Source: Mesorhizobium escarrei (lineage in GTDB: Bacteria > Pseudomonadota > Alphaproteobacteria > Rhizobiales > Rhizobiaceae). From it: a stretch of 64,000 nucleotides of DNA. The stretch is from contig NZ_CAKXZT010000168.1 in the NCBI RefSeq assembly GCF_935825525.1, positions 1 through 64,000 of the forward strand. The letters run 5' to 3'. The notes beneath the pieces are model-generated. The model saw only the letters and a list, made by a program, of their open reading frames with translations. It made no database searches and was not told the DNA's origin. Positions within the stretch are counted from its first letter, which is position 1. Every line of letters begins with the position of its first letter. Both the position numbers and the translations under genes were made by a program. This document shows positions 8,493-16,643 of this stretch, in pieces.

Positions 8493-8555
8493 TCAAAATC
8501 GCGGATTAACGGATCGAATGGCGGACGACCATTTCATTGTCATCCGCGATTCTGA
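8493..8555. promoter_or_regulatory. Inverted repeat in the LacI/moc-like divergent promoter region
   Basis: TCAAAATCGCGGAT (8493-8506) is repeated in inverse as ATCCGCGATTCTGA (8542-8555), 13 of 14 bases matching, with 35 bases between. It lies 37 bp upstream of the LacI start at 8456. It could be a pair of operator half-sites or an mRNA leader stem. The rest of 8457-8906 holds no gene I can support. Confidence 0.35.
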
Positions 8556-8748
8556 TGGGAAATGATGTATCCGGCCTTAGCCGATGCGCAAGCCGGCGCG
8601 CTACACCAAATTGTCGAGCCGAGCCGAAAAGGATCGGCGCGGGGCTCGGTTCCCTCAAATTCAAGCACTAGGTCCCGTGGGCTGACCTCGCTGAACTGCA
8701 TCCCTGCCTCATTTGCGATGTAATGACGCGTTTTGATTATTTATGATG

Positions 8749-8779
8749 TTGACAGCCTTCGCCAGGTGCCGTCAATATC
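8749..8779 (+). promoter_or_regulatory. Possible promoter of the moc-like operon
   Basis: TTGACA at 8749-8754 is a perfect -35 hexamer. A weak -10-like AATATC follows at 8774-8779 with a 19-base spacer. It points towards the dehydrogenase gene at 8907, leaving a leader of about 125 bases. The weak -10 makes this a candidate only. Confidence 0.35.
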
Positions 8780-8906
8780 CATCATGAGGGCCGGACGCGA
8801 TGGTGGCGATATCCTGCGAGCCGGGCAGGGTGCATTATTTCGGGCAAAGCGGGGGAGCGCTGGCACGATGACAGCGGTTTTAAAAAACGAACTTCGGGAG
8901 GAAGGC

Positions 8907-10019
8907 ATGGCGAGCGCAGGCGGGCCAAGAAACGGCTTCGAGCCGGACATTAAAGTCCGCACCAGGGAATACAGGATCGGCTGCGTTGGCGCCGGCATGA
9001 TCATGGCCGAATGTCACCTTGCCGCCTATAAGGAAGCTGGTTTTCCCGTGGTGGCGATCGCCTCTAGGACCAAGGCCAGCGCCGAGAAGGTCGCCAGGCG
9101 CTGGCAGATCCCGACCGTCCGCGACACGCCGGAACAGCTTATCGAGGACAAAAACGTCGAGTTCATCGACCTTGCGTTTCCGCCGGACCAGCAGCCGGCA
9201 CTGATCCGCCATGCGCTGAAGCAGCAGCATATCAAGGCGATCCTGGCGCAGAAGCCGCTGGCGCTGTCGCTCGATGAAGCGGTCAAGCTGCGCGACGAGG
9301 CAGCCAAGGCCGGCAAGATCCTCTCGGTCAACCAAAACATGCGCTACGACCAGTCGATGCGGGTGCTGAAGCAGATCATCGACAGCGGCGCGCTCGGCGA
9401 CGTCGTCTTCGCCCAGATCGACATGCACGCCATCCCGCACTGGCAGACCTTCCTCGAAGACTATGACCGGCTGACGCTCGCCAATATGAGCGTCCACCAT
9501 CTCGACGTGCTGCGCTTCCTGTTCGGCGATCCCGATGAGATTACGACGCTGACGCGTAAGGATCCGCGCACACGTTTCGAGCATTCCGACGGCATCACCG
9601 TTTCGACGCTGCGATTTCCGTCCGGAGTGCTCGCCGTGTCGCTGGAGGATGTCTGGTCCGGCCCGCGCCAGGACGGCTACAAGGACGACCAGCACATCAA
9701 CTGGCGCGTCGACGGCACCAAGGGCGTTGCCAAGGGCACGATCGGCTGGCCGACGGGTTCTGCCTCGACGCTGACCTATGCTTCAATCGAGACCACCGGC
9801 GGCGAATGGATCACTCCCAGCTGGAGCACGATGTGGTTCCCGCATGCTTTCATTGGCGTGATGGAGCAACTCCAGCATGCGGTCAAGACGGGCGAGCCGC
9901 CGGCACTTTCCGTCGCCGACAACGTCAAGACCATGGCGCTGATCGAAGCCGGCTATCGCTCGATCGATGAGGGTCGCACGGTCAAGCTCTCCGAAATATC
10001 GACAAACTCAATCAACTGA
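8907..10019 (+). CDS. Gfo/Idh/MocA family oxidoreductase
   Basis: The 370-aa NAD(P)-dependent dehydrogenase has a Rossmann motif near residue 30 (GCVGAGMIMAECH). The family substrate/cofactor loop usually reads EKP; here it is AQKPLALSLDEA, with Gln for Glu but the catalytic Lys retained. The C-terminal alpha/beta domain includes the helix with HHLDVLRFLFG, which carries the usual catalytic Asp and His. The start at 8907 has an excellent ribosome binding site (GGGAGGAAGG), while the open frame upstream to 8733 does not look like protein. It is first in the moc-like operon. Family members oxidise a ring hydroxyl of inositols or sugars; MocA acts in rhizopine use. The exact substrate is unknown. 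Confidence 0.87.
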   Translation: MASAGGPRNGFEPDIKVRTREYRIGCVGAGMIMAECHLAAYKEAGFPVVAIASRTKASAEKVARRWQIPTVRDTPEQLIEDKNVEFIDLAFPPDQQPALIRHALKQQHIKAILAQKPLALSLDEAVKLRDEAAKAGKILSVNQNMRYDQSMRVLKQIIDSGALGDVVFAQIDMHAIPHWQTFLEDYDRLTLANMSVHHLDVLRFLFGDPDEITTLTRKDPRTRFEHSDGITVSTLRFPSGVLAVSLEDVWSGPRQDGYKDDQHINWRVDGTKGVAKGTIGWPTGSASTLTYASIETTGGEWITPSWSTMWFPHAFIGVMEQLQHAVKTGEPPALSVADNVKTMALIEAGYRSIDEGRTVKLSEISTNSIN

Positions 10020-10045
10020 ATCGCTTACAGGGAGGACTTCACATC

Positions 10046-10960
10046 ATGATGCAGGCAGGTATCTTCACGGGCTATTTCCCGTACGGCCTCAAGGAAACCG
10101 CGCAGAAGATCCGCGCGCTCGATTTCAACACGGTGCAGCTCGACCTGCATTTCAGGGATATCAACCTGTCCGCCGGGCAGATCACCAAGGAAAAGGCCAG
10201 GACGGTTCGCGACACATTCCGCGACCACAACCTGCCGGTGTGCTGCGTGTCGGGCTACACCAACATCGTCCATCCGGACATGGCCGAGCGCGAGAAGCGT
10301 GTCGGCTATCTCAAGGAGATCATCCGCAATGCGCGCGAATTCGGCTCGCCTTACGTGATCTCGGAAACCGGCACCTACAACACCGAGTCCGACTGGGTGC
10401 ATCATCCCAAGAACAAGACCGAGGAAGGTTTTGAGAAATGCCGCAAGGTCATCGCGGACCTTGCCCAGACCGCCTACGACCACGGCGCGGTCTTCCTGCT
10501 CGAAACCTATGTCAACAATGTCGTCGGCTCGGTCGAGGAGACGGTGAAGATGTTCGCGCAGGTCGACCATCCCGGCCTCGGCCTGTTGATGGATCCGACC
10601 AATTATTTCGAGACCCATAACATCGACAGGATGGACCAGATCCTGAACCAGGTATTCGACACGCTGACCGACAAGATCAAAATAGCCCACGCCAAGGACG
10701 TCAAGCGCTCGGGCGGCGACAAGTCGGAGAAGCACGCCGATATCGGCGACGAGGACGCGCTGGAAAGCCACACCTTCCGCGGCGTCGGCGAAATCGAGCT
10801 GCCGGCGCCCGGCCTCGGTTCGCTGAACTACGATCTCTATCTAAAGCGGCTGTCCGAAAAGCACCCGAACATCCCGGTCATCATCGAGCATCTCTCGGAG
10901 GACGACGTGCCGCGCGCCAAGAAATTCCTCGACGAGAAATTCCGCGCCAACGGACTGTGA
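10046..10960 (+). CDS. Sugar phosphate isomerase/epimerase family TIM-barrel protein
   Basis: The 304-aa product is an AP-endonuclease-2-fold TIM barrel (the IolE, IolI and MocC family). Probable metal ligands are Glu in LLETY, Asp in LLMDPTNY, His in KIAHAKD and Glu in VIIEHL, a full set for a divalent-metal isomerase, epimerase or dehydratase. A GGGAGG ribosome binding site lies 10 bases before the ATG; a second ATG follows directly. It is downstream of the dehydrogenase by 26 bp, a pair seen often in inositol-like pathways, in which the dehydrogenase makes a ketone that this enzyme would isomerise or dehydrate. Confidence 0.83.
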   Translation: MMQAGIFTGYFPYGLKETAQKIRALDFNTVQLDLHFRDINLSAGQITKEKARTVRDTFRDHNLPVCCVSGYTNIVHPDMAEREKRVGYLKEIIRNAREFGSPYVISETGTYNTESDWVHHPKNKTEEGFEKCRKVIADLAQTAYDHGAVFLLETYVNNVVGSVEETVKMFAQVDHPGLGLLMDPTNYFETHNIDRMDQILNQVFDTLTDKIKIAHAKDVKRSGGDKSEKHADIGDEDALESHTFRGVGEIELPAPGLGSLNYDLYLKRLSEKHPNIPVIIEHLSEDDVPRAKKFLDEKFRANGL

Positions 10961-10996
10961 CGGCACAGTTCGGCCACGAAAAAGGGAGGAAGAGAA

Positions 10997-11938
10997 ATGT
11001 TGAGATTCATATCGAAAATCGCGGCTGCGGCGACCGTGTTCGCCGGTGTTGCACTGGCTGCACCGGCGCTGGCGCAGGATGCTCAGAAGATTTTCTACCT
11101 GCTGTCGCATGGCGGGCCGTCGGACGCCTTCTGGATCGACTGGAATGCCGGCGCGACCAAGGCCTGCGACCAGCTCAAGGTGACCTGCAAGATCTCGTTC
11201 ACCGGCGGCGACATGGCGGCGCAGAAAGAGGCCTTCAACTCGGCACTTGCCGCCAAGCCGGACGGCATCGCCACCACCTCGGCGCAGCCCGGCCTATGGA
11301 CCGAGGAGGTCAAGGCAGCCAAGGCGGCTGGCATCCCGATCGTGTTCTTCAACACCGACGATCCGGCGACCGGCCGGCAGGCCTATATCGGCGCCGACCT
11401 CAGGGAAGCCGGCGTCATCTGGGCGAAATATCTGGTCGACCACAAGATGGTGAAGCAGGGCGACAAGGTGTTCCTGCCGGTCGAGGTGCCGGGCGCCAGC
11501 TATCAGCAGCTCGAGACCGAAGGCATCGCCAGCGTCTTCGATCCGCTCGGCATCAAATATGATGTGGTCGATTGCGGCACCGATCCGGCCGGCATCATCG
11601 CCAAGATGACCGACTACATGGTCGCCAACAATCCGCCGGCGATCATCGCGCTCGGCGATTCCGTGGCGGCCAGCATCAAGCGGGTGTTCGACGGCGCCGG
11701 CGTGCCGGCCGGCAAGATCCCGGTCGTCGGCTGGGGCAATTCCAGGGAAACCGCCGAAGCCGTCAAGGCCGGCTTCGTCAACGCGGCGGCCTGGCAGTTC
11801 CCGTCGGCGCAAGGCTTCATGCCGGTTGCATTGCTCGGGCTCGCCGCCTCGGGTGAGCCGATCGGCTACGACATCCACACGTTCAGCCTCTACGACGCCT
11901 CGAGCGTCGAACCGATCCTGAAACTCTACAACAAGTGA
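10997..11938 (+). CDS. Sugar ABC transporter substrate-binding protein, ribose type (MocB-like)
   Basis: The 313-aa periplasmic binding protein has a signal peptide (residues 1 to about 26, ...APALAQ) followed by a peripla_BP_4 fold: lobes with FYLLSHGGPSDAFW, Walker-like KPDGIATTSAQP and VVGWGNSRE segments. GGGAGG lies just before the start. It belongs to the ribose/inositol class that includes rhizopine-binding MocB. A strong hairpin (11949-11972) lies between it and the permease gene, which fits the usual excess of binding protein over membrane parts. Confidence 0.87.
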   Translation: MLRFISKIAAAATVFAGVALAAPALAQDAQKIFYLLSHGGPSDAFWIDWNAGATKACDQLKVTCKISFTGGDMAAQKEAFNSALAAKPDGIATTSAQPGLWTEEVKAAKAAGIPIVFFNTDDPATGRQAYIGADLREAGVIWAKYLVDHKMVKQGDKVFLPVEVPGASYQQLETEGIASVFDPLGIKYDVVDCGTDPAGIIAKMTDYMVANNPPAIIALGDSVAASIKRVFDGAGVPAGKIPVVGWGNSRETAEAVKAGFVNAAAWQFPSAQGFMPVALLGLAASGEPIGYDIHTFSLYDASSVEPILKLYNK

Positions 11939-11948
11939 TGGAAACTGA

Positions 11949-11972
11949 CGCCCGCCGGGCAGGCGGCGGGCG
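11949..11972 (+). terminator. Intercistronic hairpin after the binding-protein gene
   Basis: CGCCCGCCG (11949-11957) pairs perfectly with CGGCGGGCG (11964-11972) around a 6-base loop, 10 bp after the stop codon. There is no T-run, so partial termination or 3' end protection of the upstream message is more likely than full termination. Confidence 0.5.
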
Positions 11973-11984
11973 CCGCCTTGAAGT

Positions 11985-13004
11985 ATGGTCCGATCCGTCA
12001 TGACAATTGCCGCAGAAGAGGAAATGCCTGTTGTGAAACGCAGGTCGAGCCTGATCCGCTCGCCGCAATTCTCCTCGCTCGTCATCCTCATGGTGCTGCT
12101 GGCGGTGTTCGCCATCGCCGACGCCAACTTCCTGTCGCCGCTCAACATCTCCAACATGATGGCCTTCCTGCCCGAGCTCGGCATCATCGCACTCGGCATG
12201 ACGCTGCTTTTGACGGCGGGCGAATTCGACCTTTCGGTCGGGGCCGTGTTCGGGCTGGCGCCGGTCGTGGTCATGCTGCTGGTGCAGAACGGCGGGTTTG
12301 ACATCGGCATCGCGCTGCTTGCCGGCCTGCTGCTCTGCATAGCGATCGGTGCGGTCAACGGGCTGATCGTCACCAAGATCGGTATCTCCTCCTTCCTGGT
12401 GACGCTGTCGATGCTGCTCGTCGTGCGGGGGGCGGCGCTATACATCACGCAAGGCTTTCCGCTGAAATCCTGGGACCAGCCAGGCTTTTTCGTGACACTG
12501 CTGGCCGGCAGCTTCAATATCGGAACGTTCCGTTTCTATACCTCGCTGTGGTGGTTCATCGGCCTGTCGCTGCTGGCGATCTACGTGCTGCACTACGCCA
12601 AGCTCGGCAACTGGATCAGCGCCATCGGTTCGAACCGCAACGCTGCTGTGGCGCGCGGCGTGCCGGCCGATGCGGTCAAGATCTGGCTGTTCATCCTGAC
12701 CTCGGTGCTGGCGGGTCTGGCCGGCATGATCAGCGCCTTCCGCATCTCGGCCGCCTCGCCGGTGGCCGGCACCGGATACGAGCTCGAAGTGATCGCCATG
12801 GTGGTGGTCGGCGGCACGGCGCTGACCGGCGGGCGCGGCACCATCCTGGGCACCATCGTCGGCGCGCTGATGCTGCGCAGCATCCGCAACGGCATCGTGC
12901 TGATCGGCGTGCCCGGCCTCGCCTACAACATCTTCGTCGGCGTCATCATCCTCGCCATGCTCATCCTGCACGCTTTGCTGCAGAAGAACGCCGCCAGGAG
13001 CTGA
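11985..13004 (+). CDS. Sugar ABC transporter permease, RbsC type
   Basis: The product is about 339 aa with 8 to 10 hydrophobic segments. It carries the family motif around LTAGEFDLSVGAVFGLAP in the first half and the conserved VVGGTALTGGRGTILGTIVG loop in the second. The start is uncertain: 11985, 12000 and 12024 are all in frame and none has a good ribosome binding site. The stop lies 2 bp before the ATPase start region (13007). It would form a homodimeric channel for the ligand of the binding protein upstream. Confidence 0.87.
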   Translation: MVRSVMTIAAEEEMPVVKRRSSLIRSPQFSSLVILMVLLAVFAIADANFLSPLNISNMMAFLPELGIIALGMTLLLTAGEFDLSVGAVFGLAPVVVMLLVQNGGFDIGIALLAGLLLCIAIGAVNGLIVTKIGISSFLVTLSMLLVVRGAALYITQGFPLKSWDQPGFFVTLLAGSFNIGTFRFYTSLWWFIGLSLLAIYVLHYAKLGNWISAIGSNRNAAVARGVPADAVKIWLFILTSVLAGLAGMISAFRISAASPVAGTGYELEVIAMVVVGGTALTGGRGTILGTIVGALMLRSIRNGIVLIGVPGLAYNIFVGVIILAMLILHALLQKNAARS

Positions 13005-13006
13005 CC

Positions 13007-13783
13007 ATGGAAGTGCTCCGGCTGCACAATCTGCAAAAGTCCTTCGGCAGCGTCCGCGCGCTGAAGAGCGCCTCCTTCACGCTCAACGAGGGCGAAGTGG
13101 TGGCCTTGCTCGGCGACAACGGCGCCGGAAAATCGACGCTGATCAAGGCGATCTCCGGCGTCTTTCCGGTCGACCGCGGCGACATCTATGTGCGCGGCCA
13201 AAAAGTCTCGATCCGCTCGACCCGCGACGCGATGGATCTCGGCATCGAGACCATTCACCAGGATACCTCGCTGGCGCCGGACCTGAGCATCGCGCGCAAT
13301 CTGTTTCTCGGTCGCGAGCCGGTCAATCTGAAATGGCTGGGCGTGTTCGCGCCGCTCGACCTCGCCAAATTGCGCGATGCCGCTTCGGCGCTTTTGAAGC
13401 GCGTCGGCATTTCGAAAAAACTCGACGCCGATGCGCTGGTCAGCACGCTTTCGGGTGGCGAGCGCCAGTCGATCGCCATTTCGCGCGCCATGCAGTTCGC
13501 CGCCAAGGTCATCATCCTCGACGAGCCAACCAACAATCTCGGCGTCGAGGAAACACATGGCGTGCTGCGCTTCGTCAAGGAGGTGCGTGATGCCGGCCAT
13601 TCGGTGCTGTTAATCACCCACAACATCCACCACGTCTTCCAGGTCGCCGATCGCATCATCGTCATGCGCCGCGGCGAGATCGTCGCCGAGCAGACGGTCG
13701 CCGACACCGACCTCTTGACTGTGGAAAGCATTATCACCGGCGCCGACATGTCGGCCCTGCTGCGAGAGGCTCGGGCAAAATGA
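13007..13783 (+). CDS. Sugar ABC transporter ATP-binding protein, single domain
   Basis: The 258-aa ATPase has Walker A GDNGAGKST, signature LSGGERQSIAISRAM, Walker B VIILDEPTNNLG and H-loop LLITHN. Most ribose-type importers use a double ATPase of about 500 aa; this one is a single-domain, FrcA-like form that must dimerise. The ATG at 13007 has CAGGAG upstream. The reading frame is open far upstream, but that part overlaps the permease gene and is not coding. Confidence 0.88.
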   Translation: MEVLRLHNLQKSFGSVRALKSASFTLNEGEVVALLGDNGAGKSTLIKAISGVFPVDRGDIYVRGQKVSIRSTRDAMDLGIETIHQDTSLAPDLSIARNLFLGREPVNLKWLGVFAPLDLAKLRDAASALLKRVGISKKLDADALVSTLSGGERQSIAISRAMQFAAKVIILDEPTNNLGVEETHGVLRFVKEVRDAGHSVLLITHNIHHVFQVADRIIVMRRGEIVAEQTVADTDLLTVESIITGADMSALLREARAK

Positions 13784-13810
13784 AGTCGGGAACGAAGTGA
13801 TGGCCGTCAC

Positions 13811-14992
13811 ATGGTAGAGCTTTACGGCAAGACGCTGTCGCGCCGGCAGGTTTCGGAGCGCTCCGGCATGCTGTCGCAATTCGCCGGCGTGCGGCTGATG
13901 ACGCTTGGCGACGGCGTTGAGCGCGGCATCCGCATGCTCGAATTCCGCACCGGCTCCGGCCTGCGCTTCACCGCGCTGGTCGACCGGGCGCTCGATATCG
14001 CCGACTGCGATTTCAAGGGCCAGGCGATCGGCTGGCATTCGCCGAGCGGCTTTCGTCATCCCGGCCTGCACGAATACGAAGGCGAGGAGGGGCTGGCCTG
14101 GGCGCGGTCGTTTTCCGGCCTGCTGCTGACCTGCGGCCTCGACCATATCCTGTTCATGAACGAGGTGCCGGCCGACAGCTACAATTATCCGCCGAAGAAG
14201 ACGGTGCGTCATTCGCTGCATGGCCGCGTCAGCACCATCCCGGCGCGCCTGACCGGCTATGGCGAAACCTGGGACGGCGACCGCTGCGTGCTGTGGGCCG
14301 AAGGCATCGTCCAGCAGTCGACGGTGTTCGGCGAGGATCTGCATCTGTTGCGGCGGATCGAGGCCGATGTCGGCGGCAACGAGATCCGGCTGTCAGACCG
14401 TGTCGTCAATCACGGCTTCAGCCGCACGCCGCATATGTACTTTTATCACATCAATGTCAGCCATCCGGTGCTCGACGAAGGCTCGCGCTATCTGGCGCCG
14501 ATCCGCGACGTCGTCTGGGCGGGCCATGCCGGCGAGCGCTATGAGGCGCAGAAGGTCGGCTACCGCACGGCGCCGGCACCGCAACTGGGCTTCACGGAAC
14601 AGGTCTGGCAGCACGAACTCGGCGCCGACGCCAACGGCGACGTGCCGGTGGCGGTGGTCAACGACCATCTTGGCCTCGGTCTGGAAGTCGTCACGCGCAA
14701 GAACCAGTTGCCTTGCGCCTACCAATGGCAGAATTTCCAGGCTGGGCATTATGCGCTCGGCATCGAGCCGTCGACTCATCACGTGCTCGGCAATCTGGCG
14801 GCGCGCGAACGCGGCGAGATGATCTGGCTGGAGCATGGCGAAAGCCGCTCCTACAATGCGCTATTCCGGGTTCTTGATGGCGCCGGCGATATTGCTGCTG
14901 CCGAAAGTCGGATCGCGGCGATCGCCAGGCAGCCGCAGCAGGATTATCCGCGGCCGTCAGGCAATTTTCCGGTTCTCGAGGGCAGGTCATGA
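13811..14992 (+). CDS. DUF4432 family protein, aldose 1-epimerase-like
   Basis: The 393-aa cytoplasmic protein is a galactose-mutarotase-like beta-sandwich by its motifs: TALVDRALDIADCDFKG early, HGRVSTIPA near the middle (the likely His of the active site) and YFYHINVSHPVLDEGS later. Such proteins often sit in sugar catabolic operons and are thought to interconvert anomers or epimers. No enzymatic role is firmly known to me for this subgroup. It lies 27 bp after the ATPase gene and 88 bp before the oxygenase gene, inside the moc-like operon. The start has no strong ribosome binding site. Confidence 0.78.
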   Translation: MVELYGKTLSRRQVSERSGMLSQFAGVRLMTLGDGVERGIRMLEFRTGSGLRFTALVDRALDIADCDFKGQAIGWHSPSGFRHPGLHEYEGEEGLAWARSFSGLLLTCGLDHILFMNEVPADSYNYPPKKTVRHSLHGRVSTIPARLTGYGETWDGDRCVLWAEGIVQQSTVFGEDLHLLRRIEADVGGNEIRLSDRVVNHGFSRTPHMYFYHINVSHPVLDEGSRYLAPIRDVVWAGHAGERYEAQKVGYRTAPAPQLGFTEQVWQHELGADANGDVPVAVVNDHLGLGLEVVTRKNQLPCAYQWQNFQAGHYALGIEPSTHHVLGNLAARERGEMIWLEHGESRSYNALFRVLDGAGDIAAAESRIAAIARQPQQDYPRPSGNFPVLEGRS

Positions 14993-15080
14993 TGGCGATG
15001 ACGATGCGAAGCACCAGTTGGGAGGCTGGATGCGGTCGGAGCGGGGAGGGCTCGCGGCCCATCAGTTTCTGGAGGTCACA

Positions 15081-16169
15081 ATGGCTGGCACAATGAAGCG
15101 CGACTACAGCCTGGTCGGCGAAAGCACACGCAGGGCGATCGAGATGGGACTGGCCTCGGCCGAATGGTATCACACCGACGTCCCGCGCAAGGCGATCAAG
15201 GAGTTGATGCAACGCTCGGATGGCCCTGCGATCCGCGACACGATGATCTGGATCGCCGCCATCCTGGGTTCCGCTGCCGGCGGCATTTATTTCTGGGGCA
15301 CCTGGTGGTGCGTGCCTTTCTTCTTCGTCTATGGCGTGCTCTACGGCTCCTCCAGCGACTCGCGCTGGCACGAATGCGGCCATGGCACCGCCTTCCGCAC
15401 GCGCTGGATGAATGATGTGGTCTACCAGATCGCCAGCTTCATGCTGATGCGCAATCCGGTGACCTGGCGCTGGAGCCATGCCCGCCACCACACCGACACC
15501 ATCATCGTCGGACGCGATGCCGAGATCGCCGTGATGCGCCCCCCGGACCTTTTGCGCGCGGCACTCGCTTTCACCGGTATCCTTGATTTTCGCTATTCGC
15601 TTCCGGCGCTGGTGTGCCAGGCATTCGGCAAGCTCACGCCCCACGAGAAAAGCTACGTTCCCGAGATGGAACAGCACAAGGCCGTCATCGCCGCGCGCTG
15701 GCATGTCGCCATCTACATCGCGACGATTGCGCTCGCCCTCACTATGCGGTCGTGGGTGCCGCTGGTGCTCATCGGGGTGCCGCGCCTCTACGGCACCTGG
15801 CACATGGTGCTGACCGGCCTGCTGCAGCACATCGGCCTGGCCGACAATGTGGTCGACCACCGGCTCAACACGCGCACCGTATACATGAATCCGATCAGCC
15901 GCTTCATCTACTGGAACATGAACTACCACGTCGAGCATCACATGTTCCCGATGGTGCCCTATCATGCGCTGCCAAAACTGCACGAATTGATCAAGCACGA
16001 TTTGCCGGAGCCTAACCCGTCTATATGGCATGCCTATCGCGAGGTCTGGCCGGTCCTGCTCCGGCAGCTCAAATATGAGGATTATTTCCTCAAGCGCGAG
16101 CTGCCGCCGACGGCGCGGCCTTATCGTGGCGAGTTCCACGAAGTGAACATGTCGGCAGCAGCTGAATAG
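15081..16169 (+). CDS. Fatty-acid-desaturase-fold di-iron oxygenase (MocD-like)
   Basis: The 362-aa membrane protein has the three histidine boxes of the di-iron desaturase/hydroxylase fold: HECGHGT (box 1), HARHHTD (box 2) and NYHVEHHMFP (box 3). About four membrane spans lie between them. GGAGGT at 15071-15076 fixes the start at 15081; the upstream open frame overlaps the previous gene. In rhizopine-using rhizobia, MocD is a protein of this fold that acts with ferredoxin MocE in removing the O-methyl group. The next gene encodes just such a ferredoxin, so an oxidative demethylase or hydroxylase role for a small cyclitol or sugar is more likely here than lipid desaturation. No ferredoxin reductase gene (MocF) follows. 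Confidence 0.85.
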   Translation: MAGTMKRDYSLVGESTRRAIEMGLASAEWYHTDVPRKAIKELMQRSDGPAIRDTMIWIAAILGSAAGGIYFWGTWWCVPFFFVYGVLYGSSSDSRWHECGHGTAFRTRWMNDVVYQIASFMLMRNPVTWRWSHARHHTDTIIVGRDAEIAVMRPPDLLRAALAFTGILDFRYSLPALVCQAFGKLTPHEKSYVPEMEQHKAVIAARWHVAIYIATIALALTMRSWVPLVLIGVPRLYGTWHMVLTGLLQHIGLADNVVDHRLNTRTVYMNPISRFIYWNMNYHVEHHMFPMVPYHALPKLHELIKHDLPEPNPSIWHAYREVWPVLLRQLKYEDYFLKRELPPTARPYRGEFHEVNMSAAAE

Positions 16170-16213
16170 CACTGCGCAGCACAGCAAGGCGAAATTTCGG
16201 GGAGAAAATAGAG

Positions 16214-16525
16214 ATGGCCGATTGGGTCGAGGCGTGCGCCGTGGACGATGTCGACGAAGAGGATGTCATCCGCTTCGATCATGGCGGCCGCAGCTTCGCA
16301 ATCTACCGTTCGCCTGACGATGAATTCTTCGCCACAGACGGCTTTTGCACACATGAAAAGGCGCATCTGGCCGATGGGCTTGTCATGGACGACATCATCG
16401 AATGCCCCAAGCACAATGGCCGCTTCAATTACAAGACCGGCCAGGCCAAGGGGGCTCCGGTCTGCGTCAATCTGCAGACCTATCCGGTGAAGGTCGAAGC
16501 TGGCAAGGTGATGGTCCAGATCTAA
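16214..16525 (+). CDS. Rieske [2Fe-2S] ferredoxin (MocE-like)
   Basis: The 103-aa soluble ferredoxin has the Rieske ligands in FCTHEKAHL (Cys-x-His) and ECPKHNGRF (Cys-x-x-His), 17 residues apart. It is the length of stand-alone Rieske ferredoxins such as MocE and BphF. It lies 44 bp after the di-iron oxygenase gene, so it probably passes electrons to that enzyme. The reductase that would supply them is not in the operon and must come from elsewhere in the genome. Confidence 0.88.
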   Translation: MADWVEACAVDDVDEEDVIRFDHGGRSFAIYRSPDDEFFATDGFCTHEKAHLADGLVMDDIIECPKHNGRFNYKTGQAKGAPVCVNLQTYPVKVEAGKVMVQI

Positions 16526-16526
16526 A

Positions 16527-16591
16527 GCATGACCCCGAAAAGTGGGAACCGGTTTCTGCTCCGCTGACCTTCGGTTCGGAAAAAATCATGC
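16527..16591. repeat. Palindromic rhizobial intergenic repeat (GCATGACCCCGAAAAGTGGG type)
   Basis: The element begins GCATGACCCCGAAAAGTGGG and ends GGAAAAAATCATGC, so its ends are inverted copies of GCATGA. I know this motif as a frequent intergenic palindrome of Rhizobium and Mesorhizobium genomes. It lies between the Rieske and PanB-like genes and may form an mRNA stem there. Confidence 0.6.
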
Positions 16592-16643
16592 AAAATTGAA
16601 GCCTGACCAGCCTTCCGTAATGCAACATAGGGGACCAGAATCG

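Noticed and set aside
14691-16187. 498-aa open frame on the minus strand
   Set aside because: It lies opposite the DUF4432 and MocD-like genes, which have clear family motifs and ribosome binding sites. The product is low-complexity, rich in Arg, His, Asp and Ala, as expected of the antisense of GC-rich genes.
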